Source: Candidatus Leucobacter sulfamidivorax (GTDB taxonomy: Bacteria; Actinomycetota; Actinomycetes; Actinomycetales; Microbacteriaceae). From it: a stretch of 64,000 nucleotides of DNA. The notes under the pieces were generated by a model. That model did not search any database and had not been told where the DNA came from. It saw nothing but the letters and a program-made list of their open reading frames with translations. Within the stretch, counting starts at the first letter, position 1, and every line of letters starts with the position of its first letter. This document shows positions 44,594 through 53,252 of the stretch, one piece after another. The position numbers and the translations under genes are program-made. The stretch spans positions 310,001 through 374,000 of the forward strand of contig QZLF01000003.1 in assembly GCA_016771945.1 (NCBI GenBank). Reading direction: 5' to 3'.

Positions 44594-45683
44594 CGGCCCT
44601 CCTCGTGCGCAGCAGCAGGAAGATGAAGACGGCGGCGCCGACGACGCCCAGCACGAGGGAGACGGGCACCTCGAAGGGCATGATGACGACGCGCCCGATG
44701 AGGTCGCACACCATGACCACCCAGATGCCCGCCAGGAACACCCACGGGATGTTCGAGCGGAGGTCGTCGCCGCGGAACATCGACACGAGGTTCGGCACGA
44801 TGAGGCCGAGGAAGGGCAGCGACCCGATGATGACGGTCACGACCCCCGTGACGAGGGCGACGAGCCCGACGCCGAGCAGCACGACGCGCTCGTAGTTGAG
44901 CCCCACGTTGGTGGCGATGTCCTTGCCGAGGCCGGCGACGGTGAAGCGGTCGGCGACGATCACCACGATGACCGCGGCGAACAGCACCACCCACAGCGGC
45001 TCGTAGCGGCCGACCTCGATATGGGTGAAGCTGCCCATGAACCAGCTTCCGAGCACCTGCAGGAGGTTGAACTGCAGGGCCAGGAAGGTGGAGACCGCGC
45101 TGATGACCGCGCCGAACATGATGCCGACGATCGGCACGATGAGCGACGACTTCAGCGTCACCCGGCGCAGGAAGGCGAAGAAGACGAGGGTGCCGACGAA
45201 GGCGAAGGCGATCGCGACGACCATCTTCGCGAACACGCCCGAGGCCGGCAGCACGATGTAGGTGAGGAGCAGTCCGAGGCCGGCCCACTCGGTGGTGCCG
45301 ACCGTGGTCGGCTCGACGAAGCGGTTCTGGGTCATGAGTTGCATCACGAGCCCGGCCATGGCCATGCTGGCGCCGGCGAGGATGAGCGATGCGGTCCGAG
45401 GGATGCGGGTGATCCAGAGGAACTCGAAGCCGTTGCCTGCGGTGTCGGTGAGATCGGCGACGCCGACGAGGAGCGAGAGGAGCACGAGGCCGATCGTGAG
45501 CACGATCGCGATGAGCAGCGGCCAGGTCCGGCGCCAGCGGGATCGGGTCCGGGCGGGCGCGGCGGAGGAGGACAGCGCGTCGACGTTCGTCACGCGCCGC
45601 GCCGCGGACGTCATCGGCGTCGGTGTCACCGAGGTCTGTGTCGCTGGCGTCGATGTCGCCGACGCTGGCGTCTGTGCGGGCAT
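44583..45683 (-). CDS. Iron-siderophore ABC permease (YclN/CeuB-like)
   Basis: This 366-residue FecCD permease pairs with the next gene. Its signature is ASLILAGASMAMAGLVMQLMTQNRFVEPTTVGTTEWAGLGLLL and later LGKDIATNVGLNYERVVLLGVG and GLIVPNLVSMFRGDDLRSNIPW. The ATG at 45683 is chosen since CAGGAG lies nine bases upstream; an ATG 42 bases earlier lacks one. The first ~55 residues are Thr/Ser/Pro-rich and cytoplasmic. It lies about 130 bases downstream of the binding-protein gene. Confidence 0.9.
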   Translation of the reverse strand: MPAQTPASATSTPATQTSVTPTPMTSAARRVTNVDALSSSAAPARTRSRWRRTWPLLIAIVLTIGLVLLSLLVGVADLTDTAGNGFEFLWITRIPRTASLILAGASMAMAGLVMQLMTQNRFVEPTTVGTTEWAGLGLLLTYIVLPASGVFAKMVVAIAFAFVGTLVFFAFLRRVTLKSSLIVPIVGIMFGAVISAVSTFLALQFNLLQVLGSWFMGSFTHIEVGRYEPLWVVLFAAVIVVIVADRFTVAGLGKDIATNVGLNYERVVLLGVGLVALVTGVVTVIIGSLPFLGLIVPNLVSMFRGDDLRSNIPWVFLAGIWVVMVCDLIGRVVIMPFEVPVSLVLGVVGAAVFIFLLLRTRRAGVR

Positions 45684-45812
45684 GCGGGAGAGTCTCCTGC
45701 TCGGTCGGGTGCCGTCGCGGCTCATCGGGCTCTGCGGCGGCGCTGCGGGGTCGGCGTGCGGCCCGCGTCGCGCACTCGGCGCAGCGCGGGCCGCACGGTC
45801 ATCGCCTGCGTC

Positions 45813-46823
45813 TCAGCGCTGCTCGGCGAAGGCGTCGGCGAGGCCCTCGAGCACGGTGATGTAGGCGAACACGTCCTCCGTCAGGTAGTAGTCGGCGGGC
45901 ATGACGTAGATGGCCCCGTTCACGACGGCGGGCACCGACGCGAGCGATGCCGAGCCGTTGATGAGCTCCAGCGCGCTCTGGTCGTCTCCGCCCTCGCTGG
46001 AGACGGCGGCCGCGCGGTCGAGCACGAGGAAGAAGGCGGCGTTCGATCCGGCGATCGCCTCGAGCGAGATGTCGTCACCCGTGTGGCTCTCGGAGCCGCT
46101 CGTCTCGAGCGCCGGGGTCAGGTCGAGCAGATCGAAGAAGACGCTCGAACCGCGGCCGTCCTCCGGGTTGGAGTAGTTGATGTCGCGTCCGGTGGTTACG
46201 AGGCCCATCACGGTCGTTTCGGGGTCGTATGCCGCCTTGGCGTCATCGACCGCGGAGTGGAAGTCGTCGATGAGGGCCTCGGCCTCGTCCTGACGATCGA
46301 AGATCTCGCCCATCAGGGTGAGGCTCTGCGTGACGTACTCGTCGACGCTCAGCTCATCGGCGGTCATGTCGACGAAGGCGGCGTCGGGTGCGGCATCCTT
46401 CACGCCCTGGGCGCTCTCCTCGGAGCCGAAGCGGTAGCCGTTGATGACGAGGTCGGGATCGGCGGCGACGATCTTCTCGAAGTCGGGCTCGCTGTGGTTG
46501 CCGATGTCGAGGATTGACTCGTCGTTCTTCAGCGGGTTCTCGGGGCTGAACAGGGCGCGCGGTGCCACGGAGATCGGGAGATCCCACTCCGCAGCGAGCT
46601 GGAAGAAGCGGTTGTCGGTGATCGCGACGCTGTCGGCGCTCTCGATCGTGACCTCGTTGCCCGCCATGTCGGTGACTGTGATGGGGTAATAGCTCTCAGC
46701 CGAGTTCTCGACGGGGGCTTCGTCGGTCCCCTCGTTCGCGCTGCCCGTGCATCCGGAGAGTGCGAGAGCGGCGCCGAGGGTGAGTGCGGCGGCCATCGTG
46801 GTTCGTCTGAATCGAGTGATCAC
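45813..46823 (-). CDS. Siderophore-binding lipoprotein
   Basis: The 336-residue protein has a lipoprotein signal (ITRFRRTTMAAALTLGAALALSGC) with the Cys near residue 26. It is followed by a class III periplasmic-binding fold: YPITVTDMAGNEVTIESADSVAITDNRFFQLA, DPDLVINGYRFGSEES, VMGLVTTGRDINYS and GRGSSVFFDLLDLTPALETSG. It captures a ferric siderophore or iron complex for the two permeases downstream. The GTG at 46823 has AAAGGA eight bases upstream. A possible iron-regulator box lies about 100 bases upstream. The ligand is not shown by sequence. Confidence 0.9.
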   Translation of the reverse strand: MITRFRRTTMAAALTLGAALALSGCTGSANEGTDEAPVENSAESYYPITVTDMAGNEVTIESADSVAITDNRFFQLAAEWDLPISVAPRALFSPENPLKNDESILDIGNHSEPDFEKIVAADPDLVINGYRFGSEESAQGVKDAAPDAAFVDMTADELSVDEYVTQSLTLMGEIFDRQDEAEALIDDFHSAVDDAKAAYDPETTVMGLVTTGRDINYSNPEDGRGSSVFFDLLDLTPALETSGSESHTGDDISLEAIAGSNAAFFLVLDRAAAVSSEGGDDQSALELINGSASLASVPAVVNGAIYVMPADYYLTEDVFAYITVLEGLADAFAEQR

Positions 46824-46922
46824 GGGAATTCCTTTGCTGCGGACGGATGACATGGAAAACGCCGAGGCTCGACAAGCAGCTCCGGCGCGATGATGATCCC
46901 GATCTCCTCCATCGAATCATCA

Positions 46923-46941
46923 CATGAAGCCTAACCTCATA
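46923..46941 (-). promoter_or_regulatory. Possible DtxR/IdeR-type iron box
   Basis: On the minus strand GAGGTTAGGCT agrees closely with the left and central part of the IdeR/DtxR consensus TTAGGTTAGGCTAACCTAA; the right half is poorly matched. Its place upstream of an iron-uptake operon supports a role in iron repression. Confidence 0.45.
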
Positions 46942-47058
46942 TTCATCAGATGTTCAACTCCGGGCATCGCGGACCCGAGGCGACGCGCTTCCTCAGCGAC
47001 CGCGCAACCGCTGCCGCGCCTCGCGCACGCGGGCCTCGAGCTCCGCGGACTCGGCTTC

Positions 47059-47358
47059 TCACGCCCGATCCTCGCGCACGCGGCGGCTGCCGACGACGGC
47101 CGCGTAGGTCGCGATGCCGATGAGCAGGAGCGCGGCCAGACCCGCCACGATCGCCTCGCCGACGCCGGGTGCCTCGCCGAGCGCGTCCGCATCCGTTCCC
47201 CGGCCCGCTGCGGCGATCCAGGCGGCGACCGACGCGACCGCCAGGGCGCCGCCGATGAGCAGGCTCAGCACGACGGTGAACACCGTCCAGAGCAGGCGGC
47301 GTCGTGCGGTCTTCGGGGGTCTGCTCCTGCCCAGCTGGTACAGCGTCATCCAGCTCAT
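47059..47358 (-). CDS. Small two-helix membrane protein
   Basis: The 99-residue protein has a basic start (SRPPKTARRRLLW), two hydrophobic helices (TVFTVVLSLLIGGALAVASVAAWIA and IVAGLAALLLIGIATYAAVV) separated by an acidic loop, and a basic end (GSRRVREDRA). No family was recognised. The ATG at 47358 (MSWMTLYQLG) is the best start. It lies 25 bases after tmk on the same strand and probably shares its transcript. The gap toward the siderophore operon has no other gene. Confidence 0.6.
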   Translation of the reverse strand: MSWMTLYQLGRSRPPKTARRRLLWTVFTVVLSLLIGGALAVASVAAWIAAAGRGTDADALGEAPGVGEAIVAGLAALLLIGIATYAAVVGSRRVREDRA

Positions 47359-47383
47359 GACGTCGTTCCGGTCTCCCGCGGCG

Positions 47384-48019
47384 TCAAGGGGCGGGGAGCA
47401 GCGGCGCGACTCTCGCGAGGATGGCCGCGTGCAGCTCGTCCACGGGTCGCGCGGCATCGAGGACGAGGAAGCGGTCCGGGTCGGCCGCGGCGCAGGTGAG
47501 GAAGCCCTCGCGCACCCGCCCGTGGAACTCGACGGCCTCGGCCTCGAGGCGGTCGCTCACCCCGCCCCTCGCGGCCCGGCGCTTCGCCGCCTCGTCGAGA
47601 TCGAGGTCGAGCAGCACGGTGAGGATCGGCCAGAGACCCTCCGCCGCCCATTCGCTCAGCCCGCGGATCTCGGCGACGTCGAGCGGCCGCCCGGCCCCCT
47701 GGTAGGCGAGCGAGGAGTCGATGTAGCGGTCCTGGACCACGACGGCGCCGCGCTCGAGCGCGGGCCGCACCACCTTCGCCACGTGCTGGGCGCGGTCGGC
47801 GGCGTAGAGCAGCGCCTCGGCCCGCGCATCCACCTCGCCGATCTCGTCTCCGCCGTGCAGCAGGAGGCGCCGGATCTCGGCTCCGAGTCTCGTGCCGCCG
47901 GGCTCCCGGGTGCGCACGACCTCGAGGCCGCGCATGGCGAACCAGGCCTCGAGCAGTTCGGCCTGAGTGCTCTTGCCCGCGCCGTCGCCGCCTTCGAGCG
48001 TGATGAAGATGCCGGTCAT
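47384..48019 (-). CDS. tmk: Thymidylate kinase
   Basis: Tmk phosphorylates dTMP to dTDP. The 211-residue protein has the P-loop FITLEGGDGAGKST, the TREPGGTRLGAEIR region, VVQDRYIDSSLAYQG (DRY motif) and a lid arginine segment (KRRAARGGVSDRLE). It lies 30 bases downstream of topA on the same strand. The two form a DNA-synthesis pair, a frequent actinobacterial arrangement with holB further on, though holB is not seen here. Confidence 0.96.
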   Translation of the reverse strand: MTGIFITLEGGDGAGKSTQAELLEAWFAMRGLEVVRTREPGGTRLGAEIRRLLLHGGDEIGEVDARAEALLYAADRAQHVAKVVRPALERGAVVVQDRYIDSSLAYQGAGRPLDVAEIRGLSEWAAEGLWPILTVLLDLDLDEAAKRRAARGGVSDRLEAEAVEFHGRVREGFLTCAAADPDRFLVLDAARPVDELHAAILARVAPLLPAP

Positions 48020-48050
48020 GGTTCCAGTCTTCCAGACCGAGTCGGGCGGG

Positions 48051-50858
48051 TCAGCCCTCGCCGGCGGCCTTCTTCGCGGCGCGGGTCGCAGCGGCCTTCT
48101 TCGCCGCGGCCGAGCGGGCCGGGTCGACGGCCTTCGCCCCGCTGGCGGGCTTCGAGGCCTTGGCCTTCGCGGTCGTCTTCGCCGGCGCCTTCCGCGCGGG
48201 GGCCTTCTTCTTCGCCGGCCCCTTGGCCCGCTTGATGGCGAGCAGTTCGGCGGCGCGCTCGAAGGTGATGCCCTCGACACTGTCGCCGCGCGGGATCGTG
48301 GCGTTCGTCTCGCCGTCGGTGACGTAGGGCCCGAAGCGACCGTCCTTCACCTTGATCGGCTTGCCGCTCACCGGGTCGGCGTCGAACTCCTTGAGCGCGG
48401 CGGTCGCCTTGCGGGCCCCGTACTTGGGCTGGGCGAGCAGCTCGAGCGCACCGGCCAGGTCGATCTCGAAGATCGCGCTCTCGCTCGGGAGCGTGCGGGT
48501 CTCCGTGCCCTTCTTGAGGTAGGGCCCGTAGCGGCCGTTCTGGGCGGTGATCTCGTCGCCCGACTCCGGGTCCGCACCGACCACCCGGGGCAGGTCGAGC
48601 AGGGCGACGGCGGCGTCGAGGTCGATCGTCGCCGGGTCCATCGATTTGAAGAGCGAGGCCGTGCGGGGCCTCACGCCCTTCGGCAGTTCCTCGCCCTCGT
48701 CGGGCAGCTCGGTGACGTAGGGGCCGAAGCGGCCGTTCTTCGCCGCGATGCGCTTGCCCGTCACGGGATGCAGGCCGACGATCCGATCCTCGAGCGGCTC
48801 GGCGTCGGCGAGCTCGTGCGCCCGAGCAGGGGTGAGCTCGTCGGGTGCGAGGCCGTCGGGGATGTTCACGATGCGCGGCTTCAGCACCCCGTCCTCGCCG
48901 ACCTCGCACTTGTCGTCGAAGACCTCGAGATAGGGACCGTACTTGCCGTTGCGCAGCGAGATCGCGTCGTCGATGCGGATGGTGTTGATGGCGCGCGCGT
49001 CGATCTCACCCAGATTGTCGACCACGCCGCGCAGGCCCGGGTGGCTGTCGGTGCCGAAGTAGAAGTCGTGCAGCCAGCCGCTGCGCTCGGCCTCGCCCGC
49101 CGCGATGCGATCGAGATCGCCCTCCATCTCGGCGGTGAAGTCGTAGTCGACCAGCTCGCCGAAGTGGTCCTCGAGCAGGCGCACCACCGAGAAGGCGATC
49201 CAGCTGGGCACGAGGGCCTGGCCCTTCTTCGTGACGTAGCCGCGGTCGGAGATGGTGCCGATGATCGCCGCATAGGTCGAGGGACGGCCGATCCCGAGCT
49301 CTTCGAGCCGCTTCGTCAGGCTGGCCTCGGTGTAGCGCGGCGGGGGGCTGGTCTCGTGCCCCTTGGCCTCAGGCTCGGCGACGGCGAGCGCCTGTCCCTC
49401 CGCGAGCTGCGGCAGGGCGACGTTCTGCTCGGCCTCTTTCCGCTTCTCGTCCTTGCCCTCCTCGTAGGCGAGCAGGAAGCCGGGGAAGGTGATGACGGTG
49501 CCGCTCGCGGTGAACTCGGCCCGCGTCGGAGCGTCGGCGCCCGCGGCGTCCGTCTCGACCACGTCGACCCCGAGGGTGACGGTATCGGTGGAGCCCTTGG
49601 CATCGGCCATCTGGCTCGCCACGGTGCGCTTCCAGATGAGCTCGTAGAGCGCGAACTCGCCCTGCGAGAGACGGCTCTTCAGCTCGGCCGGGCGGGCGAA
49701 CACGTCGCCCGCGGGCCGGATCGCCTCGTGGGCCTCCTGCGCACCCTTCGCCTTGCCGGTGTAGACCCGGGGCGCGTCGGGAACCGTTTGCGCGCCGTAG
49801 AGCTCGGCCGCCTGCGCGCGGGCCGCCGCGACCGCCTGCTTCGACAGCGTCGGCGAATCGGTTCGCATATAGGTGATGTAGCCGTTCTCGTAGAGCGACT
49901 GCGCGAACGACATCGTCTGCCGCGAGCTGTAGCGGAGTTTGCGGGAGGCCTCCTGCTGCAGCGTCGAGGTGGTGAACGGCGGCGCCGGCCGGCGCGTGTG
50001 AGGCTTCGTCTCGAGCGAGAGCACTCGCGCCTCGGTCCCGCGGTCGAGCAGCGCGGCCAGCCGCTCGGCGCGCTCGCTGCCCAGGCGGATCACTCCCGCC
50101 TTCTCCGACTTCGCCTTCAGCGCGCCGTCGTCGCCGAAATCGGAGCCCGTGGCGATGCGCTCCCCGCTCAGGCGAACGAGGCGCGCCTCGAACTCCGTGC
50201 GATCCGGGGAATCCGGGCCGGGCTTGAACGTCGCCGAGAGATCCCAGTACTCGGCTGCGGTGAATGCGAGGCGCTCGCGCTCGCGCTCGACGACGAGGCG
50301 GGTAGCGGCCGACTGCACGCGGCCCGCGGAGAGCTTGGGGGCGACCTTGCGCCAGAGCACGGGCGAGACGTCGTAGCCGTAGAGCCGATCGAGGATGCGG
50401 CGGGTCTCCTGGGCGTCGACCAGGGCGAGGTCGATGTCGCGGGTGTTCGCCTGCGCCTCTGCGATGGCCTCCTTGGTGATCTCGTGGAACACCATGCGCC
50501 GCACGGGCACCTTGGGCTTCAGCACCTCGAGCAGGTGCCACGCGATGGCCTCGCCCTCGCGGTCCTCATCGGTGGCGAGCCAGAGTTCGTCGGCGTTCTT
50601 CAGCGCCCGCTTCAGCTCGGCGACCGTCTTCCGCTTGTTGTCGTTCACCACGTAGTAGGGCTCGAAGCCGTTGTCGACGTCGACGGCGAAGCGGCCGAAC
50701 GAACCCTTCTTCAGATCGGCGGGCAGCTCCGAGGGCTCGGCGAGATCGCGAATGTGCCCGACGGAGGCGATGACCTCGTAGTCGTCGCCGAGGTAGCCGC
50801 CGATGGTGCGCGCCTTGGTCGGCGACTCGACGATCACGAGCTTCTTCTCGGCCCCCAC
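48051..50858 (-). CDS. topA: DNA topoisomerase I
   Basis: TopA relaxes negative supercoils through a covalent 5'-phosphotyrosine. The 935-residue protein starts with Toprim (LVIVESPTKARTIGGYLG, then ATDEDREGEAIAWHLLE). The active-site Tyr is in GYITYMRTDSPTLS near residue 330. The C-terminal region has four copies of a short repeat (NGKYGPYLE, NGRFGPYVTELP, NGRYGPYLKKGTET, DGRFGPYVTDGETNA). These lack zinc-finger cysteines, as in actinobacterial TopA, and a Lys/Ala-rich tail follows. It precedes tmk and follows the tad genes on the same strand. Confidence 0.97.
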   Translation of the reverse strand: MGAEKKLVIVESPTKARTIGGYLGDDYEVIASVGHIRDLAEPSELPADLKKGSFGRFAVDVDNGFEPYYVVNDNKRKTVAELKRALKNADELWLATDEDREGEAIAWHLLEVLKPKVPVRRMVFHEITKEAIAEAQANTRDIDLALVDAQETRRILDRLYGYDVSPVLWRKVAPKLSAGRVQSAATRLVVERERERLAFTAAEYWDLSATFKPGPDSPDRTEFEARLVRLSGERIATGSDFGDDGALKAKSEKAGVIRLGSERAERLAALLDRGTEARVLSLETKPHTRRPAPPFTTSTLQQEASRKLRYSSRQTMSFAQSLYENGYITYMRTDSPTLSKQAVAAARAQAAELYGAQTVPDAPRVYTGKAKGAQEAHEAIRPAGDVFARPAELKSRLSQGEFALYELIWKRTVASQMADAKGSTDTVTLGVDVVETDAAGADAPTRAEFTASGTVITFPGFLLAYEEGKDEKRKEAEQNVALPQLAEGQALAVAEPEAKGHETSPPPRYTEASLTKRLEELGIGRPSTYAAIIGTISDRGYVTKKGQALVPSWIAFSVVRLLEDHFGELVDYDFTAEMEGDLDRIAAGEAERSGWLHDFYFGTDSHPGLRGVVDNLGEIDARAINTIRIDDAISLRNGKYGPYLEVFDDKCEVGEDGVLKPRIVNIPDGLAPDELTPARAHELADAEPLEDRIVGLHPVTGKRIAAKNGRFGPYVTELPDEGEELPKGVRPRTASLFKSMDPATIDLDAAVALLDLPRVVGADPESGDEITAQNGRYGPYLKKGTETRTLPSESAIFEIDLAGALELLAQPKYGARKATAALKEFDADPVSGKPIKVKDGRFGPYVTDGETNATIPRGDSVEGITFERAAELLAIKRAKGPAKKKAPARKAPAKTTAKAKASKPASGAKAVDPARSAAAKKAAATRAAKKAAGEG

Positions 50859-50995
50859 GGGTCTCCTTCTGAATTGACAGTTCTACCGCGCGGAAGCATA
50901 CACGGATTCGGTGAGACTCGAAGCGCACGGTTCTGATTGGCAACGATACACACTGCCGCGCGAAGATGCGGATCCCGGCGCTTCCCGATCCCCCG

Positions 50996-51349
50996 TCAAC
51001 CCGGCGGTCCGGCCCGCGCCCGGGCCTCCACCGCGCCGAAGGGCGTCCTCCCGATCACCGTGATCCTCGCCTCGCCGCTCGACTCGTCGAGCAGGCAGTC
51101 GCCGAGCCCGATCGCGGCTCCGGCCGCCGCCACCACCTCCGCCGCGAGCGCGCAGGGCTCGGCCTCGATCCACCCGGAAGCGGCATCGGCTGCGGCGAGC
51201 GCTGCCGCATCGGCCGCTCCGGCCGCGCGCTGGCCGGTTTCGAGCGCGCCCGCGGCGAGCAGCACCGGTATCGCCACTGCGAAGGTCGCTGCGGCGCAGG
51301 CCAGAAGCGCCGGTCCGCTCACGGTTCGACTCCGATCATCGCTCGACAC
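50996..51349 (-). CDS. TadE-like / Flp-pilus helper protein
   Basis: The 117-residue protein has one N-terminal helix (PALLACAAATFAVAIPVLLAAGALE) and an Ala-rich domain (TGQRAAGAADAAALAAADAASGWI) with two Cys (PCALAAE and GDCLLDE). It matches the helicase/secretion neighbourhood TadE-like group (Rv3654c in M. tuberculosis). Such proteins are pseudopilin-like. It is the last gene of the tad operon before topA, separated by about 140 bases. Confidence 0.75.
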   Translation of the reverse strand: MSSDDRSRTVSGPALLACAAATFAVAIPVLLAAGALETGQRAAGAADAAALAAADAASGWIEAEPCALAAEVVAAAGAAIGLGDCLLDESSGEARITVIGRTPFGAVEARARAGPPG

Positions 51350-51353
51350 CTCG

Positions 51354-51755
51354 TCACGGCGCGACCTCGCTCACCGCGGCGCATCCCCGGGCTCCGAGGC
51401 GGATCAGCCCGAGCGCGCCGGCTCCCGGTCGGGCGGCCAGAGCGATGCAGAGCAGGGGGCCGTCCCTGCTGCGCGCCACCTCGACGCCGTCCCCGAGCGC
51501 GGCCAGGCGCGCACCTGCGGCCGCGACATCGCCCCGGGCCTCGAGCCGCGCGAGCTCGACCGCCGCCGAACTCAGCGTCAGCCGATGCGCCGCGAGCACC
51601 ACCGCGCCGATAGAGAGACCGAGCACGACGAGCACCGCCGGCACGACGACCGCGAACTCGGCGGTGACCGAGCCGCGCTCGCCGCGCAGGATCTGCCGGA
51701 GGCGCAGCGCCGGCCCCGGCAGTCGGGCGGGTTCAGCCGGCCGAGCCGAGCGCAT
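51354..51755 (-). CDS. TadE-family pseudopilin
   Basis: The 133-residue protein has a TadE hallmark: GSVTAEFAVVVPAVLVVLGLSIGAVVL, a hydrophobic N-terminal helix with a conserved Glu, then LTLSSAAVELARLEARGD. The start is probably the ATG at 51755, overlapping the previous gene by 23 bases; the hydrophobic segment and the Glu of the TAEF motif place the protein. It would be processed by a prepilin peptidase, which is not in the window. It is followed four bases later by the smaller TadE-like gene. Confidence 0.75.
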   Translation of the reverse strand: MRSARPAEPARLPGPALRLRQILRGERGSVTAEFAVVVPAVLVVLGLSIGAVVLAAHRLTLSSAAVELARLEARGDVAAAGARLAALGDGVEVARSRDGPLLCIALAARPGAGALGLIRLGARGCAAVSEVAP

Positions 51756-52083
51756 TCTGCACCAGATCGACCAGCATCTGGCGGATCTCGCCCGAGCGCA
51801 TGATCGCCACCAGCAACCCCGCGAAGGCGACACCGGCCATGATGATGATCGCGTACTCCGCCGTGACCGCGCCCCGGTCGTCGCGCAGCGGCAGCAGCAG
51901 CCGCGACGACCCGGACGGGCGGAGCCGCGCTCTCGGAGCCCAGAACCGGTGCGCCCAGGAGACGACGGCACCGGATTCGGAGGTTCGGGGACCCGAGGCG
52001 CGGGCCCGACTGAGGACGCGGATCCGATCGGCAGCGCCGGATCGAACGGAATTGTCGACGACCAGCCTGAGTTCGGCAGTCAT
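51733..52083 (-). CDS. DUF4244 Flp-pilin-like protein
   Basis: The 116-residue protein is DUF4244, the actinobacterial Flp pilin. Its core is RDDRGAVTAEYAIIIMAGV followed by AFAGLLVAIMRSGEIRQMLVDLVQNAL, where GAVTAEYA resembles the prepilin cut site. The N-terminal ~70 residues before it are longer than in classic Flp pilins. The ATG at 52083 has AGGAAGG upstream. It lies 197 bases downstream of the TadB/C-like gene; no terminator was seen in that gap. Confidence 0.8.
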   Translation of the reverse strand: MTAELRLVVDNSVRSGAADRIRVLSRARASGPRTSESGAVVSWAHRFWAPRARLRPSGSSRLLLPLRDDRGAVTAEYAIIIMAGVAFAGLLVAIMRSGEIRQMLVDLVQNALGSAG

Positions 52084-52280
52084 GGGAGATTCCTTCCTGT
52101 TCAGCGGCACGGCCCCGGCGAGCACCGGTGCCTCTATCGTCCCGATTCCGGCAGGGGCCCGGGTCGGAAAAGGACGATTTCGGAAGATCAGTGGAGAACT
52201 CGTGGAATTCGGGGGTGTGAGCGGCGAACACCTCGCGGCCCGGCTTCGGCCGACGTCCGAGCCCGAGGTCGGCGGGCGCC

Positions 52281-53252
52281 TCACAGGCCCGCGCCGCCCA
52301 GCACCGCCATGAGCACGGGCACCACCCCGAGCAGCACGAAGGCCGGCAGCACGCAGACGCCGAGCGGGACGAGCACGCGCACGGCCAGGCGCTCGGCTTC
52401 CTGCTCGAGCCCGGCCTGAGTGCGCGCTCTCGCGGTCTCCGCCGCCCCCAGCAGCAGCGGCCCCGCGGGCGATCCGAGCGACTCGGCGGCGCGCAGGCAC
52501 TCCCGCACCGGACCGTCCTCGCGCAGCTCGGGCAGACGCACCCAGTCCGCGCGCGCGGCGTCCGCGCGATCCGCGACGCAGCGCAGCGCCTCCCCCGGCG
52601 GTCCGCCGCCGCCGAGCGCGATCCACGCCAGCTCGAAGGCCCATCCCGCAGCGCGATCCGCCGCCGCTACCCGGCGCACCTGAGAGCGGGCCCAGGCCGC
52701 GCCCAGGGCGAGCAGCACCGTGCCCCCGGCGGCCAGCACGACCCCCACCGGGCTGAGCAGCACGGGCAGCGGATCGAATCCGAGGCCGGCGCCGAGCAGC
52801 AGTGCGAGCGGCGGCAGCGCCACGACGAGGCGGATCGTGGCCCGCGGCCCCGCGAGCAGTGACTTGCGCCGCTCCGCGAGCCGGTCGAGGGACTGCAGCG
52901 AGATCGCGAATCGCTCGAGCGCCGGCGCGATCGGCGCGCCGCTCGATTCGGCGACGCCCCATGCGGCGGCGAGCATGCGCCACTCCGGGCCACCCGCGGC
53001 GGCGAGCGCCTCGGCGGGCGGGCTCCCTCGCTCGATGCGGTCCGCGATGCCCGCCAGCACGGCGGATTCGGGCGTCTCGCGCCCGAGCATCCGCCACACC
53101 CGGCTCTCGGGCATGCCGGCGCGCAGCAGCGCGGCCGCCCGCAGGACGACGGCCGACGCCTCGTTTCGAACCGCCGCGTCGCGCCGACGGAGCGCCCGGA
53201 GGAGGCGGAATGATCCGACCGGCTGAAACGGGCTCGCCCGCGACTCGCTCAC
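52281..53252 (-). CDS. TadB/TadC-like pilus assembly membrane protein (two halves in one)
   Basis: The 323-residue protein has a first T2SSF-like half (AAALLRAGMPESRVWRMLG ... LAAAWGVAESSGAPIAPALERFAISLQ), a two-helix membrane part, then a second similar half (GGGGPPGEALRCVADRADAARADWV) and a C-terminal helix (RVLVPLGVCVLPAFVLLGVVPVLMAVLGG). In many species TadB and TadC are separate proteins of similar size. The GTG at 53252 overlaps the ATPase stop by GTGA. It anchors the ATPase at the inner membrane of the pilus machine. Confidence 0.75.
   Translation of the reverse strand: MSESRASPFQPVGSFRLLRALRRRDAAVRNEASAVVLRAAALLRAGMPESRVWRMLGRETPESAVLAGIADRIERGSPPAEALAAAGGPEWRMLAAAWGVAESSGAPIAPALERFAISLQSLDRLAERRKSLLAGPRATIRLVVALPPLALLLGAGLGFDPLPVLLSPVGVVLAAGGTVLLALGAAWARSQVRRVAAADRAAGWAFELAWIALGGGGPPGEALRCVADRADAARADWVRLPELREDGPVRECLRAAESLGSPAGPLLLGAAETARARTQAGLEQEAERLAVRVLVPLGVCVLPAFVLLGVVPVLMAVLGGAGL

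Noticed and set aside
46924..47499. A plus-strand frame next to the siderophore operon
   Set aside because: It overlaps the small membrane protein and tmk on the other strand and has no protein-like character.
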